From assembly GCA_034231615.1 (NCBI GenBank), contig CM067299.1:13879863-13943862 (forward strand): 64,000 nt of DNA. The letters run 5' to 3'. This DNA is from Meghimatium bilineatum. Its lineage: Eukaryota; Mollusca; Gastropoda; Stylommatophora; Philomycidae. Each line of letters starts with the position of its first letter. Position 1 is the stretch's first letter. Made by a program: the position numbers and the translations under genes. Shown one piece after another: positions 1-14,345 of the stretch. The notes beneath the pieces were generated by a model. The model was given only the letters and a program-made list of their open reading frames with translations, ran no database searches and was not told where the DNA came from.

Positions 1-526
1 TTCCAAATTCTAGCTTACTTGCATCTTGAAGTTGAAGGGTCAAATATTCACTTATCTTTCCAACACGTCTGACCACAGTTCTTCTGGATAATGTAATACT
101 GTCAAAGTTGTTGTTTTGTTCTGGACACAGAATGTTTGTTGCATCTAGTAAACATTCCTTAATAAATTCACCATCAGAAAATGGCTTGTTGTATTTCACA
201 ATTTTGTGTGACAACACCAAACTGGCCTCTGTTGCGGTATCTTGAATTGAAGACGGTTTTGTAAACACAGTTTGTTGGTTCTCCAAACTTTTTACCAACT
301 CTATGCATTTTCTTTTTCTTTCTTCAGATGTTAGATTGTGTCCGAAATTGTGATGTTTTGTCTGGTAATGTCTTTTTAAGTTATATTCTTTAAAAACAGC
401 AACTGATTCATGAAACAGCAAGAAAACAGATTTGTTGCCAACTTGCATAAAACAATATTTGGTTATCCATTCGTCTTTGAAAACCCGACACTCGTCTTCA
501 ATCTTAAGTTTTTTGGATGCGCTCAT
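1..526 (-). pseudogene. hAT-superfamily transposase N-terminus (ZBED/GTF2IRD2-like), cut by window edge
   Basis: On the minus strand an ATG at 526 opens an uninterrupted frame that runs off the left edge (175 codons). It starts MSASKKLKIEDECRVFKDEW and contains VAVFKEYNLKRHYQTKH, the C-terminal half of the BED-like zinc finger of domesticated and active hAT transposases, then EERKRKCIELVK. The usual CxxC pair ahead of VAVFKE is FLLF here, so two zinc ligands are gone while both histidines remain. The element therefore looks inactive or altered despite an open frame. The catalytic RNase H-like and hATC regions would lie to the left. Confidence 0.75.
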
Positions 527-1382
<856 letters not shown>

Positions 1383-1388
<6 letters not shown>

Positions 1389-1677
1389 GAATATATATTC
1401 AGGGAATAGTAAAGAAGAAAATGTATTATTCCAGATAGAGATTGACGTTCTAGACATTCAAAGAATCATATTTCAAAACGTATTATTTCAGGCAGACACT
1501 GATATTATAGAATGTATATTCATGATTTCTTACTTCACGACAATGTATTATTTCAAGCCGAGGCTGATATTCTAGAATATATATTCAAGTCCACATACTT
1601 CACGACAATGTATTATTTCAGGCAGAGGCTGATATTCTAGAATATATATTCAAGACCTCGTACTTCAAGAACGTATT
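1383..1677. repeat. 57-66 bp imperfect tandem repeat
   Basis: About five units sharing TTCTAGAATATATATTCA and a following GTATTATTTCAGGCAGA; the spacings are 57, 64 and 66 bp. Confidence 0.8.
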
Positions 1678-3179
1678 AAATAATAAATACTGAACATGAT
1701 CCAGTGGCACATCACTGGAATAAAACAATTTACCCACTTCATGAAAAAGACAGTAGATATTATAGTAAACGCTAATTTGTAGATATAGGTAGGTTTCCAT
1801 CGAACCAGAGAAGAAAATGTTATTTTGATTAGGTATATATAGCGAGACATCCAACATTTTTTGCTGTAGTGATTGCCAAAACAATACTATAAGTATGTTG
1901 CCATTGTGTTCCGAACTGTCCGGCTGCCCAACTGAGTGCACTAACAAAACTAGGTAGAAAAGAGTTATCTTTATAAAATAATTTTTAAATTACATTTATC
2001 CAATGATACAATCAGGAACGATTAAAAATTGAATCATAGATTCCACACATTATGGATCTAGAAATTCCGATAATTCAATAGCTTGGTATTTCAATCAGTA
2101 CGTGGGAGCAGTCTTAAGTTATTCAGGTCAGATATCGACCCAGATACGAGTACGGGCTGTTGACTATAACACAGAAGGTTATAATATGAATTTCCTTGAG
2201 TACAGCTTTCTGATTGCAGCACACTTAACTTTTCTCACCAGTTTTTTTAATACAGATAAATAATTATGCTATTCATAAATTATACATATTTAAATATATA
2301 TATATATATATATATATTCCTTATATTTTTGTCCCTACCTTAATAAAATCTTTTGGTCGAAACGTCGATCCTGTGTATTGTTTGGCGCAAATGTGTTATT
2401 TAGCCCTTTCTTTTTTAATATGTTTTTCAATATTTACTTACAATACGGAATACAGTTTTACTGCATTCACCAGATCACTCAACGTGTGGCATTCATAAAT
2501 TTTACATGCGATCATCGTTATGCAAACAATCAAATGTACATGTAAGAAACAAAATAAAAGCTTATGCAGGTCAAAAATAATGTTTCCAAGCTATGGTAAA
2601 CATCACAAGCTTGAGTAGTTAGGTATGGGAAGATGTATGCTTCCATTTTCAAGACTGTTTTACAGGGGACAGTTGAAGGTTGAAGAATAATAAAGTGTTA
2701 ATGGAACATATGGATTGATAATATTAAAGATATAATAGGACAGTCTTGTATACATGTGGGCCTCAGACAGCAGGGAATACACTTCAAGAATGTCTATAAT
2801 ATTAAATACTGAGACAAACCACTAGTCCAGAGAAACAACACTGGAATGAAAATTATATTGACATCTGTATGAGTTACATAACACAGTCAACTTTATAGAG
2901 GAGACAAAACTTCTGATATCAGCACATTCCAAGCAAACGAAGAAGAAAAAACAAGGATTATTAAGTTACGTGAATAAAGTCAAGAATCTTGGCACTTGTT
3001 TAATATCAGATGACACGTGCTCAATTGAAATAAAGAGTTGGAGCCAAAACACATTTCAAAACATCGAAAACATTCTGTACAATGGAGCACTCACAATGCA
3101 TATTCTTCTTTAAATACGAGGTTGGTTATATCGAACCCATTCTTTTCTGCGAATGTGAAACATTGATCGTAAATGAAAC
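1678..3179. other. Intergenic, no gene seen
   Basis: AT-rich sequence. It has a short (TA)n at 2287-2316, the motif GGTCGAAACGTCGAT (2353-2367) that recurs in variant form at 19374 and 28626, and a weak LINE-like minus/plus remnant around 2700-2810 (WIDNIKDII on +). No gene is supported. Confidence 0.5.
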
Positions 3180-3446
3180 ATGAAAGCTAAAAGGGAACTG
3201 AAGGCTACTAACTTGATAAGATGTGGTTTTCAGAAGATTACATAAAACTTGAAAGCTTAAAGTGAAACTGTAGGCTACTGATTTGAGATGTAGGCTACTG
3301 TATTGAGATGTAGGCTACTGGCTTGAGATGTAGGCTACTGACTTGAGATGTACGCTACTGACTTAAGATGTAGGCTACTGTATTGAGATGTAGGCTACTG
3401 ACTTGAGATGTAGGCTACTGACTTGAGATGAAGGCTACTGACTTTT
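3180..3446. repeat. 20-bp tandem repeat next to a diverged 69-bp unit
   Basis: From 3266 about nine units of 20 bp carry GAGATGTAGGCTACTGACTT. The preceding 3180-3265 matches the 69-bp unit at 3923-4150, and the 20-mer is recognisable as its end joined to its start. Confidence 0.85.
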
Positions 3447-3448
3447 GT

Positions 3449-3922
3449 GTTGCTGAGGATACTTTAATACCTGTTCGTATTACAATATAGGATGTTAGTT
3501 GTTGTTGTGATGGTCATTGTCTCAATTGGTCCGTTCTCAGTGACTTGAATATTCAGTTTGAATGTCTCGACAAAATCGCATTTTTTTTTTTAATGTGGTT
3601 GGTCAGGTACAGAAAAAAACCGATTACTCTGGTTGCCACACGATTCGATGCCGTTAGAACGGAATGGTCCAATTACAGTTTGTCTCTAGAATTTTAAATT
3701 TATCCTCTTGCTTCCTACTTGAATTTATTTGTACAAGCAATTATTTGAAGCAAAATTGTACTGTCTATATGTTATTTATGTTTACAAGAAGACCTATTGG
3801 CCCTTGTAGAACGAGTGCGGATGTTGTGTGTTTATGTTACTGAGGATTCTTACCCGTTTATTCTGGTTACTAGGCTATCGCTGCAGTTAGAACGGACTGG
3901 TTCAAGTCCAGTAGATCTCAAG
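3449..3922. mobile_element. Two diverged remnants of a hAT-type nonautonomous element
   Basis: The blocks 3449-3690 and 3815-3922 resemble parts of the complete MITE at 10590-11108 (shared TGAGGATA..TTAATACCTGT and GAACGGACTGGTTCAA stretches). They are diverged and lack visible termini. Confidence 0.55.
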
Positions 3923-4150
3923 AAGATGTGGTTTTGAGAAGATTCTTTAAAACATGAAAGCTTAAAGTAAATTGGAGGCTTCTAGCTTGATGAGATGTGG
4001 TTTTGAGAGGATTCTATAAAACATGAAAGCTTAAAGTAAATTGGAGGCTTCTAGCTTGATGAGATGTGGTTTTGAGAGGATTCTATAAAACATGAAAGCT
4101 TAAAGTAAATTGGAGGCATCTGGCTTGATGAGATGTGGTTTTGAGAGGAT
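3923..4150. repeat. 69-bp tandem repeat
   Basis: Three to four units contain GAGATGTGGTTTTGAGAGGA and AACATGAAAGCTTAAAGTAA; exact 69-bp spacing is seen between 3992 and 4061. Confidence 0.9.
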
Positions 4151-4570
4151 TCTATTTTATTATAAAAGATTATATACAGAACGACTGTTCTTTGCAAAAT
4201 AGTTTTAGAAAGTGAGTCGTGTCTCGTTACATGTCCAAACGAAACAAGCTTACGCCGTTTCATCACGACCAAAAGTGAATTTTGATAACCTGCATGTTTG
4301 TTTATTTTGTGCCGGACCAATATATTTGTCTTGTGCTCTATATATCTAATTCTTAACGAACGTCTGAAGTTCTTGTTTTCAAAAAACTGAATCCATCCTT
4401 CTGTCTGGATTGAGTGTCCAATTTTTACATCCGTATAAAAGTATATTTAGCACTAGCGATCTGAATGGATTGATCTTTACTGTATACTGATCTTACTTTT
4501 CCAATCAAATCATATTCAACCTTGCCATAGCAGACACCTCTATCTCGAGTCGTATAGTGAGTGTTATTCA
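4150..4570 (-). pseudogene. LINE reverse-transcriptase C-terminal fragment
   Basis: On the minus strand, broken frames read IEHKTN, VRHKINKHAGYQNSLLVV, MKRRKLVSFGHVTRHDSLSK and TILQ. This is the classic tail of RTE-like non-LTR retrotransposon ORF2 proteins. Stops and shifts show decay. A related tail lies at 28150-28565. Confidence 0.75.
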
Positions 4571-5175
4571 GGTGATTTAAGATTGCATTGTACATCCGTT
4601 CATTTGCAATGTTTTTATATTCTCCTTAAATAACTTTTTTTTCTTCTTCTTTTTCTTGTTTACATAACCTGAGTTTGAAAATTTTTTCCGATTTAAAGAT
4701 TTTCTTATTCCGAAGTGTAACATATTGGTTCATTCGCTGTTCTGTTTTGCTTTTATCGAATTTGTTTGCGCAAATAATCAGGAGCTGTGATTAAGGGGTA
4801 TTAAGTGCATCTCACAGTTTCAACATACCAGTTTGAAAATCGCCTGCGGGCAGTTAGACGCCTGGGTCGCTCTGAAATCAATGACATTCTGATTAACTTG
4901 AATTTTTCGTAGAAAATGAATATCAGCTAGAAAATGCTGTCCTTATGGAAACGTCATTAGTAGAATCTCGAAGCTACACCCGTCACATCTTATTAAGCCA
5001 GTATTATAGCTTTATTTATGCATGTTTTATTCAGTTTATCATCTACCTTTCAGAAAGTAATGGCAAATTACTGAACGTATTTATGTAGCTTAAAAAATTA
5101 CTACAAACAAAGAATGCTTAGTTGATGGGTGCACCATGAATAGGATATGCTATCAAACTTGTTAATCGTTTACAT
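4571..5175. other. No feature seen
   Basis: Unique-looking AT-rich sequence without a supported gene or repeat. Confidence 0.4.
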
Positions 5176-5608
5176 TCTCAGCGTGTCACCAAAGGGGTTC
5201 TAACGTGAGTCATCCAGTGGGTTATCAACGTGAGTCACCCAGGGGTTCTCAGCGTGTCACCCAGTGTTTTCTCAACGTGAGCTACCAAGGGGATTATCAA
5301 CGTGAGTCATCCAGGGGGATCTCAACATGCCACTCAGTGGGCTCTCAGCGTGAGTCACCCAGGGGATCATAGAGACTTCAATGACAATGGAGTAAATTTC
5401 TTAATTGGGGAACCACAAACATGTTTAGCTTCTCATGTAAAATAAATATTCGAAAGATAGATAAAAAGATATACATAGATAAATCTTGAAAATCCTTAAA
5501 TATTTGTAAATAAATAAAGAAAGTCAAAGACCATTTAGGTGCCACGAGGGACACGGAAGATAAATTGTCACATAAGGGTTCTGAATGCAGAAAGAGGTTG
5601 AGAACCGT
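5176..5608. mobile_element. Possible hAT MITE with a tandemly reiterated left end
   Basis: Between 5176 and 5370 about six imperfect 30-35 bp units carry variants of CCAGTGGGTTCTCAACGTGA. The segment ends near 5594-5608 with AGGTTGAGAACCGTTGAT, an approximate inverse of those units, like the CAGTGGTTCTCAACC termini of hAT MITEs. The interior resembles nothing known to me. Confidence 0.4.
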
Positions 5609-7392
<1,784 letters not shown>

Positions 7393-7794
7393 GTGGTACG
7401 TATATATATAATCTCTTGGTTTCTAGTAGTATAGACAGCAGACAATATAAAATAAAGAGAAACGTGAAGAAACAATTTAAGAAACCTTTTTCGATCGTGT
7501 GATGCCGGCCGGGGCCAACATTGAAGTCAAAGTTGAGAAACGCTGTGGTTTGCTGGCTGCGACACACAATGGAAGCAAAGGTGAGCAACAGTGTGACTTT
7601 CAATGATGTACGATTTTCTGGATGGAACTGTCTTGTTAGGTATCAGCATTACAAATTAATGTTAAATTGGATGGTACAGACCGAAATGAGCTGATATCTC
7701 AACCAAGCAGTAAACTATTTCTCAACACATTCCGTCCTTCAGACTACATTCTGTTATCCAGCAGGTGTTTTAGAGCCAGCACAAAAGATAATTC

Positions 7795-7945
7795 TTTCTT
7801 CTTCAGTATTCATTCTCGAACTTCCGCTGAATCTCCCTTGTAGCAGGACCATTGTCCTAGATTTCCAGCCGGATGTTGTCCAGAGAATGGAAATGCGTTG
7901 TGTTTAAATTTGCGCCAATGGCCCGACACATCCGTCTTCGGTGGC
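7795..7945 (-). mobile_element. GAA-tailed dispersed element (family A), diverged partial copy
   Basis: It shares the order CTTCTTC, TTCTCGAACTT, GTTGTCCAGAGAA, GCGTTGTG, GACACATCCG with the better copies at 14053-14345 and 53613-53895. Strand is given so that the GAA tail is 3'. Confidence 0.6.
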
Positions 7946-8094
7946 AAAAAAAATTCAAAACAATATAACGTTTACTTTTTAAAGTCACAACATTTTCAAT
8001 GGATAATTCTCTTTTTATCATTATAAAATAGATGTCTGTTTATAACATAAAATTGCATATAATCTAAATACGTATATCAGGGTTCACACTTCAG

Positions 8095-8510
8095 CGAGAG
8101 AGAGAGAGAGAGAGTAGAGAGAGTAGAGAGAGAGTAGAGAGAGAGTAGAGAGAGAGAGAGAGTAGAGAGAGAGTAGAGAGAGAGTAGAGAGATAGTAGAG
8201 AGAGAGTAGAGAGAGAGAGTAGAGAGAGAGTAGAGAGAGTAGAGAGAGAGAGTAGAGAGAGTAGAGATAGTAAGAGAGAGTAGAGAGAGTAGATAGAGAG
8301 TAGAGAGAGAGTAGAGAGAGTAGAGAGAGTAGATAGAGAGTAGACAGAGTAGAGAGAGTAGAGAGAGAGTAGAGAGAGAGTAGAGAGAGTAGAGAGAGAG
8401 TAGAGAGATAGTAGAGAGAGTAGAGAGAGTAGAGAGAGTAGAGAGAGAGTAGAGAGAGTGGAGAGAGAGTAGAGAGAGTAGAGAGAGAGTAGATAGAGTA
8501 GAGAGAGAGA
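8095..8510. repeat. Compound (GA)n / GAGAGTA minisatellite
   Basis: About 415 bp of GA dinucleotides interrupted by GTAGA every 6-12 bp. It produces spurious Leu/Ser open frames on the minus strand. Confidence 0.97.
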
Positions 8511-8890
8511 GCATTATTCTTTTCAACAAAATTCACATTTGTTTCCTATCCCCTGCACTTATTACTTAGCAACTAGTTTCAATAATTTGGTGCTTCTTGA
8601 CTAATTTAATATTTCATCAAACGTTTTCGCCATATCGCTCCATGAACATTTTATTTTCACATAAAATGTCTTGGTTAACGTTCACATAAAATGTTGTCTG
8701 TAACGTTCACATGAAATGTCTTATTTGACGCCCACATAAAGAGAAACTTAACCACTAGTATACTTACATGTCTATTGAAAATGTCATAGAATGTATACAT
8801 AAAATGTATAGAAATGGCATAGTTTTGCCATACTTCTACATAATAGCTATCTTCACTGTTTCTGTCTTCATCTTCTTCTCGTTCGTAGTT

Positions 8891-8990
8891 TCACATGTCT
8901 ACACAGCAGATGTTTAACATGCATACACAGCAGATGTTTAACATGCATACACAGCAGATGTTTAACATGCATACACAGCAGATGTTTAAT
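8891..8990. repeat. 24-bp tandem repeat
   Basis: Four near-perfect units containing ACACAGCAGATGTTTAACAT. Confidence 0.92.
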
Positions 8991-8999
8991 TTTATCGTG

Positions 9000-9165
9000 A
9001 AGGCACGCTAAATAGGCGGGGTTGCATGATACCATGGTTGCTGGTGCGCCTCTCGGCCCGGTATCTCTGTCTTCCCCACCTGTGCTTGAAATATGACTGT
9101 TTCTGTCATATTAGCTTTCAGTGGGTGGGAAGGAGTTGAATTTAGACCGCGTATGCTAAGAGTAA
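9000..9165. repeat. Dispersed repeat (family C), partial
   Basis: CATGGTTGCTGGTG followed by CTCGGCxxGGTATCTCTG matches 14955-15180 and more weakly 37435-37625. Confidence 0.6.
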
Positions 9166-9351
9166 AGTGATTATAGATGAGTCAAACAGTGCACAATATC
9201 TAGTTTAAATAAATGCCTTGAAATTCCTAGAAGAAATCTGAAGAAGATATAAGAGATAGATGAAAATACGAGACAACAGCAGAAGGGAGTGTGAGAGCGT
9301 TAATGTAAGGAGATTGTGATGATGGCTACTTTCATTCACAGATAGGAACTG

Positions 9352-9625
9352 ACTTAGTTCGTTCTCAAACTCCTGCACATTAGCTGGATGTAGTCCAGAG
9401 ATGTAATGCATTGTGTTGTTGTTTCCAACTTTGCTGCGATATCTGCGTCTTTAGCTCGGACACATCCGACTGCAGCATAGCTTTTGGGTACTTTGACCCT
9501 ATGTGGAATGGGACAGCCAACTCCGCCTTATAACAAACTTATACGCCATTTACGACATACATGAAAGGTAAACAGTGCTGCTCTTCTTTCCTCACTTTCA
9601 GACCCTCGGTAACACCCGGGAGGAA
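9352..9625 (-). mobile_element. GAA-tailed dispersed element (family A), near full length but tail lost
   Basis: It contains GTTCGTTCTCAAACTCCTGC, TGCTGCGATATCTGCG, GACACATCCGAC, a GGGACAGCCAACTCC segment and the distal AAAGGTAAACAGTG end. Confidence 0.75.
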
Positions 9626-10581
9626 CTTGATGATGATAAGTATACTTCTTGGACAAACCCTCTAGATGACGTGGCATATTATGTGTTTGTCCTCTAAATA
9701 TCACACGTATCTTAACATACCAATGCCATACTAAAATAACATAACGGCACCTGACAGATGTATGTAAGCTGACATTTATGCTATGATCAATTAATATCAT
9801 CACAAGGTCGGGATTTATTTTTTTGTAGGGACGCAACATATCGATGACATGTTAACCTTACTACAACAAAGATATGGCGCCAATTTCGACTGCATCCATT
9901 GAAGCTGAGATCATTTCGAACAATGGTTCTCAAAATTGCATTCGCCAATGGTACACTTTCAGGTACCAATTATTTCCGTGCCCGCTTCTTCCTATGTTCG
10001 AAGATTGATAACATTTAGGGGCTGGACATACATTTCGTCATATTTAGGTAGAACAGGGAGTCTGAACACGGAGAACAGGTGTCTGAACCCGTTTCACAGT
10101 TACTGACAATGTTGAGGTGGATTTGACCAAATTTGGTGTCAACAACATACACCAATAAAATATAAAACTCTGAAAAAAAGTATGTTGTATTTTTGTACTT
10201 CTGTATAAACAAATGTTGGGGGAGGGCAGGCTAAATAAACTCAACATAATTAAGCAGTAGACCGTATCCTTGAATTCATGACAGTTTTTGCCACGAATGG
10301 GGGTCAAAAATAGAAAAACAAACTTGAGCCTTACTTACATATAGACAGCTCCTGTTATTGTTATTATAATATATTTCTGTAAGAAATTTACGATAGTTAC
10401 TTTTCCTTGATCCCTTTGACGAGTCCGTGTTCCCTCATCAAAACTCAATTATTTGTTTCACTTCGTTGTCGTTCTAGTAAAACTCTTGTGTCATCCCAAC
10501 CCACCCTCCAAGACAATCTTGCTGACATTGAGAACCACTAAAATAAAGCCACAACAGTCACCGTGAATTGAGAAAACTGTC
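9626..10581. other. Intergenic, no gene seen
   Basis: Short frames only; nothing recognised. Confidence 0.4.
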
Positions 10582-11116
10582 ATCTAACCAGTGTTTCCCA
10601 ACGTTGGGCCAACGCCCCTCACTGGGGGAGGGGCAATTGATTATTCGGGGGGGGGGGCAATTCGAACAAGTTGCAATTATGCTTCACCTAGGAATAATTC
10701 AATTTTTAATAAAATAAAAAATATGTATATTTTACATTGGGGGGGGGGGAAGAGGATAGATCAGAATTGTATGGATATTATAAAAACTAATACGGATATT
10801 ATATGTTATATGTTTGTTGTTACTGAGGATATTTCAATACCTGTACGGGATGTTTGTTGTTGTAATAGTACTAGTCTCGATTGGTTTGTTCTGGTGTTTT
10901 TGAGTGCATGGTATGAATGGCTTGACAAAATCTCATCTTTTTTGTTAGTTTCGGTTAGTCAAGTACGGAAGAATTCGTGTGCAATAGTTGCTAGGCGATT
11001 TGGTGCCGTTGAACGGACTGGTTCAATTCACGTTAGTCTCAAGATTTTTTATCAGAATTTTAGAAAGACGTAGGTGGGGCATGATGAAAAACAGTTTGGG
11101 AAACACTGATCTAACC
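10582..11116. mobile_element. hAT-type MITE with 8-bp target-site duplication
   Basis: The element 10590-11108 (about 519 bp) starts (C)AGTGTTTCCCAA and ends TTGGGAAACACTG, perfect short terminal inverted repeats. It is flanked on both sides by ATCTAACC (10582-10589 and 11109-11116), the 8-bp duplication expected of hAT transposition. Subterminal poly-G runs (10650, 10739) are present. No transposase is encoded. Confidence 0.85.
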
Positions 11117-11779
11117 ACTTAGACATGCCCAGACTAAAAGTATGCACAAAGTCTACAGCAATAATGTCAAACACTTTAACCTTCACATTTGACAGAGAAC
11201 TACTTGAAATCTGATTAGCGTGTATGACGATTGATATGACGTAGTGCTCATACTGCATCAATTGGAAGATCCTCCACACAACTAAATAAACAATACCACA
11301 GAAAAGGTTCTACTAATCCAACATGGCAGATAGCAAGTTATTTATATATTGTAGTAAGGACACGGCGAAGCATTGGGAGCGGCATGAAGTGCATGAGAGA
11401 AGTCAGAAATGATAACTAAATTGTTTCCGTAAACAAACTGAACACGTCAAACGAAATGCCACGGTATACAGTAGCACTCAAATAGACGAATCTTAGCTAG
11501 AGTAATTCTGTGTATACAAGTAAATTCACGTAGAAAGCAAGAGGATAAATTAGGATAAATAAAATGTTTTCTAGAGAAAATCTGCAACGTTGGCTCGGAA
11601 TATATTTTCGCAACTTTGACTGTCCAATCATTACTGCTTTTTTTCGTTGTGTTTTCATTCTTTGTTTGAACTTTCTTACACAAATGTGGTTTATAAAAAG
11701 TATAATAATGTGTGTATACAGTCTGAAGTACAATTTTTTACTCTGTCTTGAACATGATCAGATATAGTCTTCTTCGCAA
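11117..11779. other. Intergenic, no gene seen
   Basis: Short overlapping frames on both strands without domain features. Confidence 0.4.
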
Positions 11780-12080
11780 CGAAAACTGGCTGCAACATAC
11801 CTCAAACGTCTCTTGCCTTAGTACCGCACTCTGCCAGATTAACCTCTCCATCTCATTATGTCTCCTACCCACTTGTATATCTGATTGCCTCTTGACCGCC
11901 CCCCCTTTCCCCCTATTTCTTGCCGTATGGTTTCAACAATGTATCATGTCTTTTAATATGTTCAAAATATCGTATTTGTTTGAATTTATTTTTTATAGTT
12001 ATACGCAGTTTAATCAGAATCTGTCTTTTTTTTCTCTCTTCCTTGAAGTTCTTCTTTATATAAAACTTGATACTTCATTA
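11780..12080 (-). pseudogene. LINE ORF2 C-terminal fragment
   Basis: DNA similarity to 29560-29790 is evident (TTTTAATATGTTCAAAATAT, then TTCTCTTTCCTTGAAGTTCT, TTCTTTATATA). In the better copy that region encodes the C-terminus of an RTE-like reverse transcriptase on the minus strand. Confidence 0.6.
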
Positions 12081-12279
12081 GAAACCAACATCATGGAACA
12101 CGGAACATTCCCATACGTGACCAGCTCTCTGTTCCAACTGATATCCACGAGTATGCAGATTCAAAGTCTAGTGAGATATTGATTATGTGATATTCGTAAC
12201 TTTCCAGAGAGGACACACTTTTTCCTTCATCCCTGGTTAAGCCCATTTATGTTATTATTTGTATATGTACATTATCACC

Positions 12280-12460
12280 TCCAGCATCGTCTTCCTCACT
12301 CTGTGGTAAATCAATAACCGCCCTTAATAAGTCGACACTATCTCTCTTTAATACTGTGCTATCAAGCTCAGCAGTGCCATCTAATGAGTCAGCTCTGTCG
12401 TTGCCTCTGACTCCCGCATTACCAAGACTTAATATGCATGTAATCCTTAGGATAACCAAG
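12280..12460 (-). pseudogene. LINE RNase H fragment
   Basis: The minus strand reads NAGVRGNDRADSLDGTAELD and KRDSVDLLRAVIDL. The GxRGNxxAD box is the C-terminal RNase H motif of LINE ORF2, with the metal-binding Asp kept. It is isolated and short. Confidence 0.7.
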
Positions 12461-12964
12461 TTGTTTATGTTAATGACCTATTCCTTTCTTGTGGATAACC
12501 AAGTTGTTTAGGATCATGACATATTCCTTTCTTGACAAACACCTTTTTATCTTCCGCAGCATACTCTAGGAAGTCATATAGTATCACCTTGTAAGTTGAT
12601 ATTTCAGTCACCAACTGCCACAGTTACTGCTTCTATTTACATGTCATGTTCGATGTTGTAGTGGAATGGACAGAAGATGTTTCAAGTACATGTTTACTAT
12701 TCTTGTAGGTAAAAAAAATCCCATCCGCACTTATTCGTTCTTCTGTTGATTGGGATATTTATTCTCTCCAGTTCTCGCTAATTTTCTTCATACCAAGCTC
12801 TCACAGACATCCATTCTGTGCAGTAACTGTTTGTTCATAGTTCATGTTACTAAGCTATAGATTGAAGTAGATTATATTTGACACATAATCACAAATGATG
12901 GTAGTCCGTTTATAAATTTGGAATAACACATTCAATCAAATATCTCAGAAACTGTCTGTTTGAT
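12461..12964. other. No feature seen
   Basis: A short direct repeat GGATAACCAAGTTGTTTA occurs at 12450 and 12493; nothing else. Confidence 0.4.
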
Positions 12965-13195
12965 TACAGAGATCATGAATGGTACATTCACGCATGAACA
13001 GTCCAAGTTAAGCAACTTTAGAATCACTAATGGTACATTCAAGCACACAAAAATGAACAGTCCAAGTTAAGCAACTTTAGAATCACTAATGGTACATTCA
13101 AGCACACAAAAATGAACATTCCAAGTTAAGCAACTTTAGAATCACTGATGGTTCATTTAAGAGCACAAACATGAACAGTTCAAGTAAAGCAATTG
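12965..13195. repeat. 59-bp tandem repeat
   Basis: About four units with AGTCCAAGTTAAGCAACTTT and AATCACTAATGGTACATTCA; 59-bp spacing. Confidence 0.9.
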
Positions 13196-13285
13196 TATAA
13201 TATGTTATAATTGATGCTATAAAACATAATATGTTATAATTGATGCTATAAAACATAATATGTTATAATTGATGCTATAAAACAT
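13196..13285. repeat. 29-bp tandem repeat
   Basis: Three perfect units containing ATGTTATAATTGATGCTATA, directly abutting the 59-bp array. Confidence 0.93.
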
Positions 13286-13477
13286 ACAAGTACATTTTCT
13301 TGTGATATATGCTCTTCTTCAACCGTTGACTGTATTCCAATTTTGTTGTAGCAGATATGACAATCAAATAATGGAAATCATATTTCAGTTATCCCTACCA
13401 CCATTACCTTCGAGAAGTATACGTTCTTTTTTTGTGTACTCGTTCATATAGTACATTGGATATGTATACAAAAAAGA

Positions 13478-13668
13478 TATAGCGACAGTGTATTTTAGCG
13501 AAAGTGTATTTTAGCGTCAGTGTAATTTAGCGATTGTGTATTTTAGTGAAAGTGTATTTTAGCGTCAGTGTAATTTAGCGATTGTGTATTTTAGCGAAAG
13601 TGTATTTTAGCGTCAGTGTAATTTAGCGACAGTGTATTTTAGCGAAAGTGTATTTTAGCGACAGTGCC
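13478..13668. repeat. 16-bp tandem repeat with higher-order pattern
   Basis: About twelve units of AGCGAAAGTGTATTTT type. Variants with GTCAGTGTAATTT and GATTGTGTATTTT recur in order, giving a 48-64 bp super-period. Confidence 0.9.
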
Positions 13669-14052
13669 GATTACAAAATTAAGATAACACACTCCTTGTG
13701 GATTAAGTACCGTCTCCGCATTGAACTCCGCGTTGGTTACAATTGATCTACAACATCCTCTGTCTCATGGATCAAAACCATTTAATATATGACACAATTA
13801 TATACAAGAATTTAGAATGTACTTAAAATTAATGGAAACATGCTGCCACTACAAGCATTAAAATGAGTACCACATAGCAAAATAAGAAGAGGAAGATAAA
13901 GAGAGATTCTTCTCAGAACAACCATCAATGAATATGGGTTTCAACAACAAACAAGAATAACACACAGTAGTAGCATCACATCGCTCGAACTGGAGAGCTC
14001 TGAATTCTGCCCTATGTACCGTGTTCGGCGCTGAAGAAACATAGATAGATAG

Positions 14053-14345
14053 ATAGATCGCCCGTGCGTTGCCGGGCCCGAAAGTGGAGCAAAGAATAGC
14101 AACACTGTTTACCTTCCACGCATGTCGTAAAAGGCGACTAAGGAGGTTATGGGATGGAGTTGGCTGTCCCATCCCATATAGGGTCAGAGACCCAAAGCCA
14201 TGCTGAAGTCGGATCTGTCAGGCCAAAAGGCGCAGTTATCGCAGCAATGCTGTAAACCATGACACAACGCATTCCGTTCTCCGGACTACATCCTGCTAAT
14301 TTGCAGGAGTTTGAGAACGAACACAGAAGAAGAAGAAGAAGATAG
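14053..14345 (+). mobile_element. GAA-tailed dispersed element (family A), best full-length copy
   Basis: About 290 bp reading from GATCGCCCGTGCGTTGCC to TTTGAGAACGAACACAGAAG and a (GAA)n tail. It encodes no protein that I recognise and has no clear tRNA A/B boxes. Length, copy number (about a dozen here) and a simple 3' tail fit a SINE or a short LINE-3'-derived element. Confidence 0.8.

Noticed and set aside
2353..2370. Hammerhead ribozyme of a Penelope-like element (GTCGAAACGTC, also near 19374 and 28626)
   Set aside because: No CTGANGA core at the right spacing at any of the three sites.
8077..8536. 150-codon Leu/Ser frames
   Set aside because: Translation of a GA/GTAGA microsatellite.
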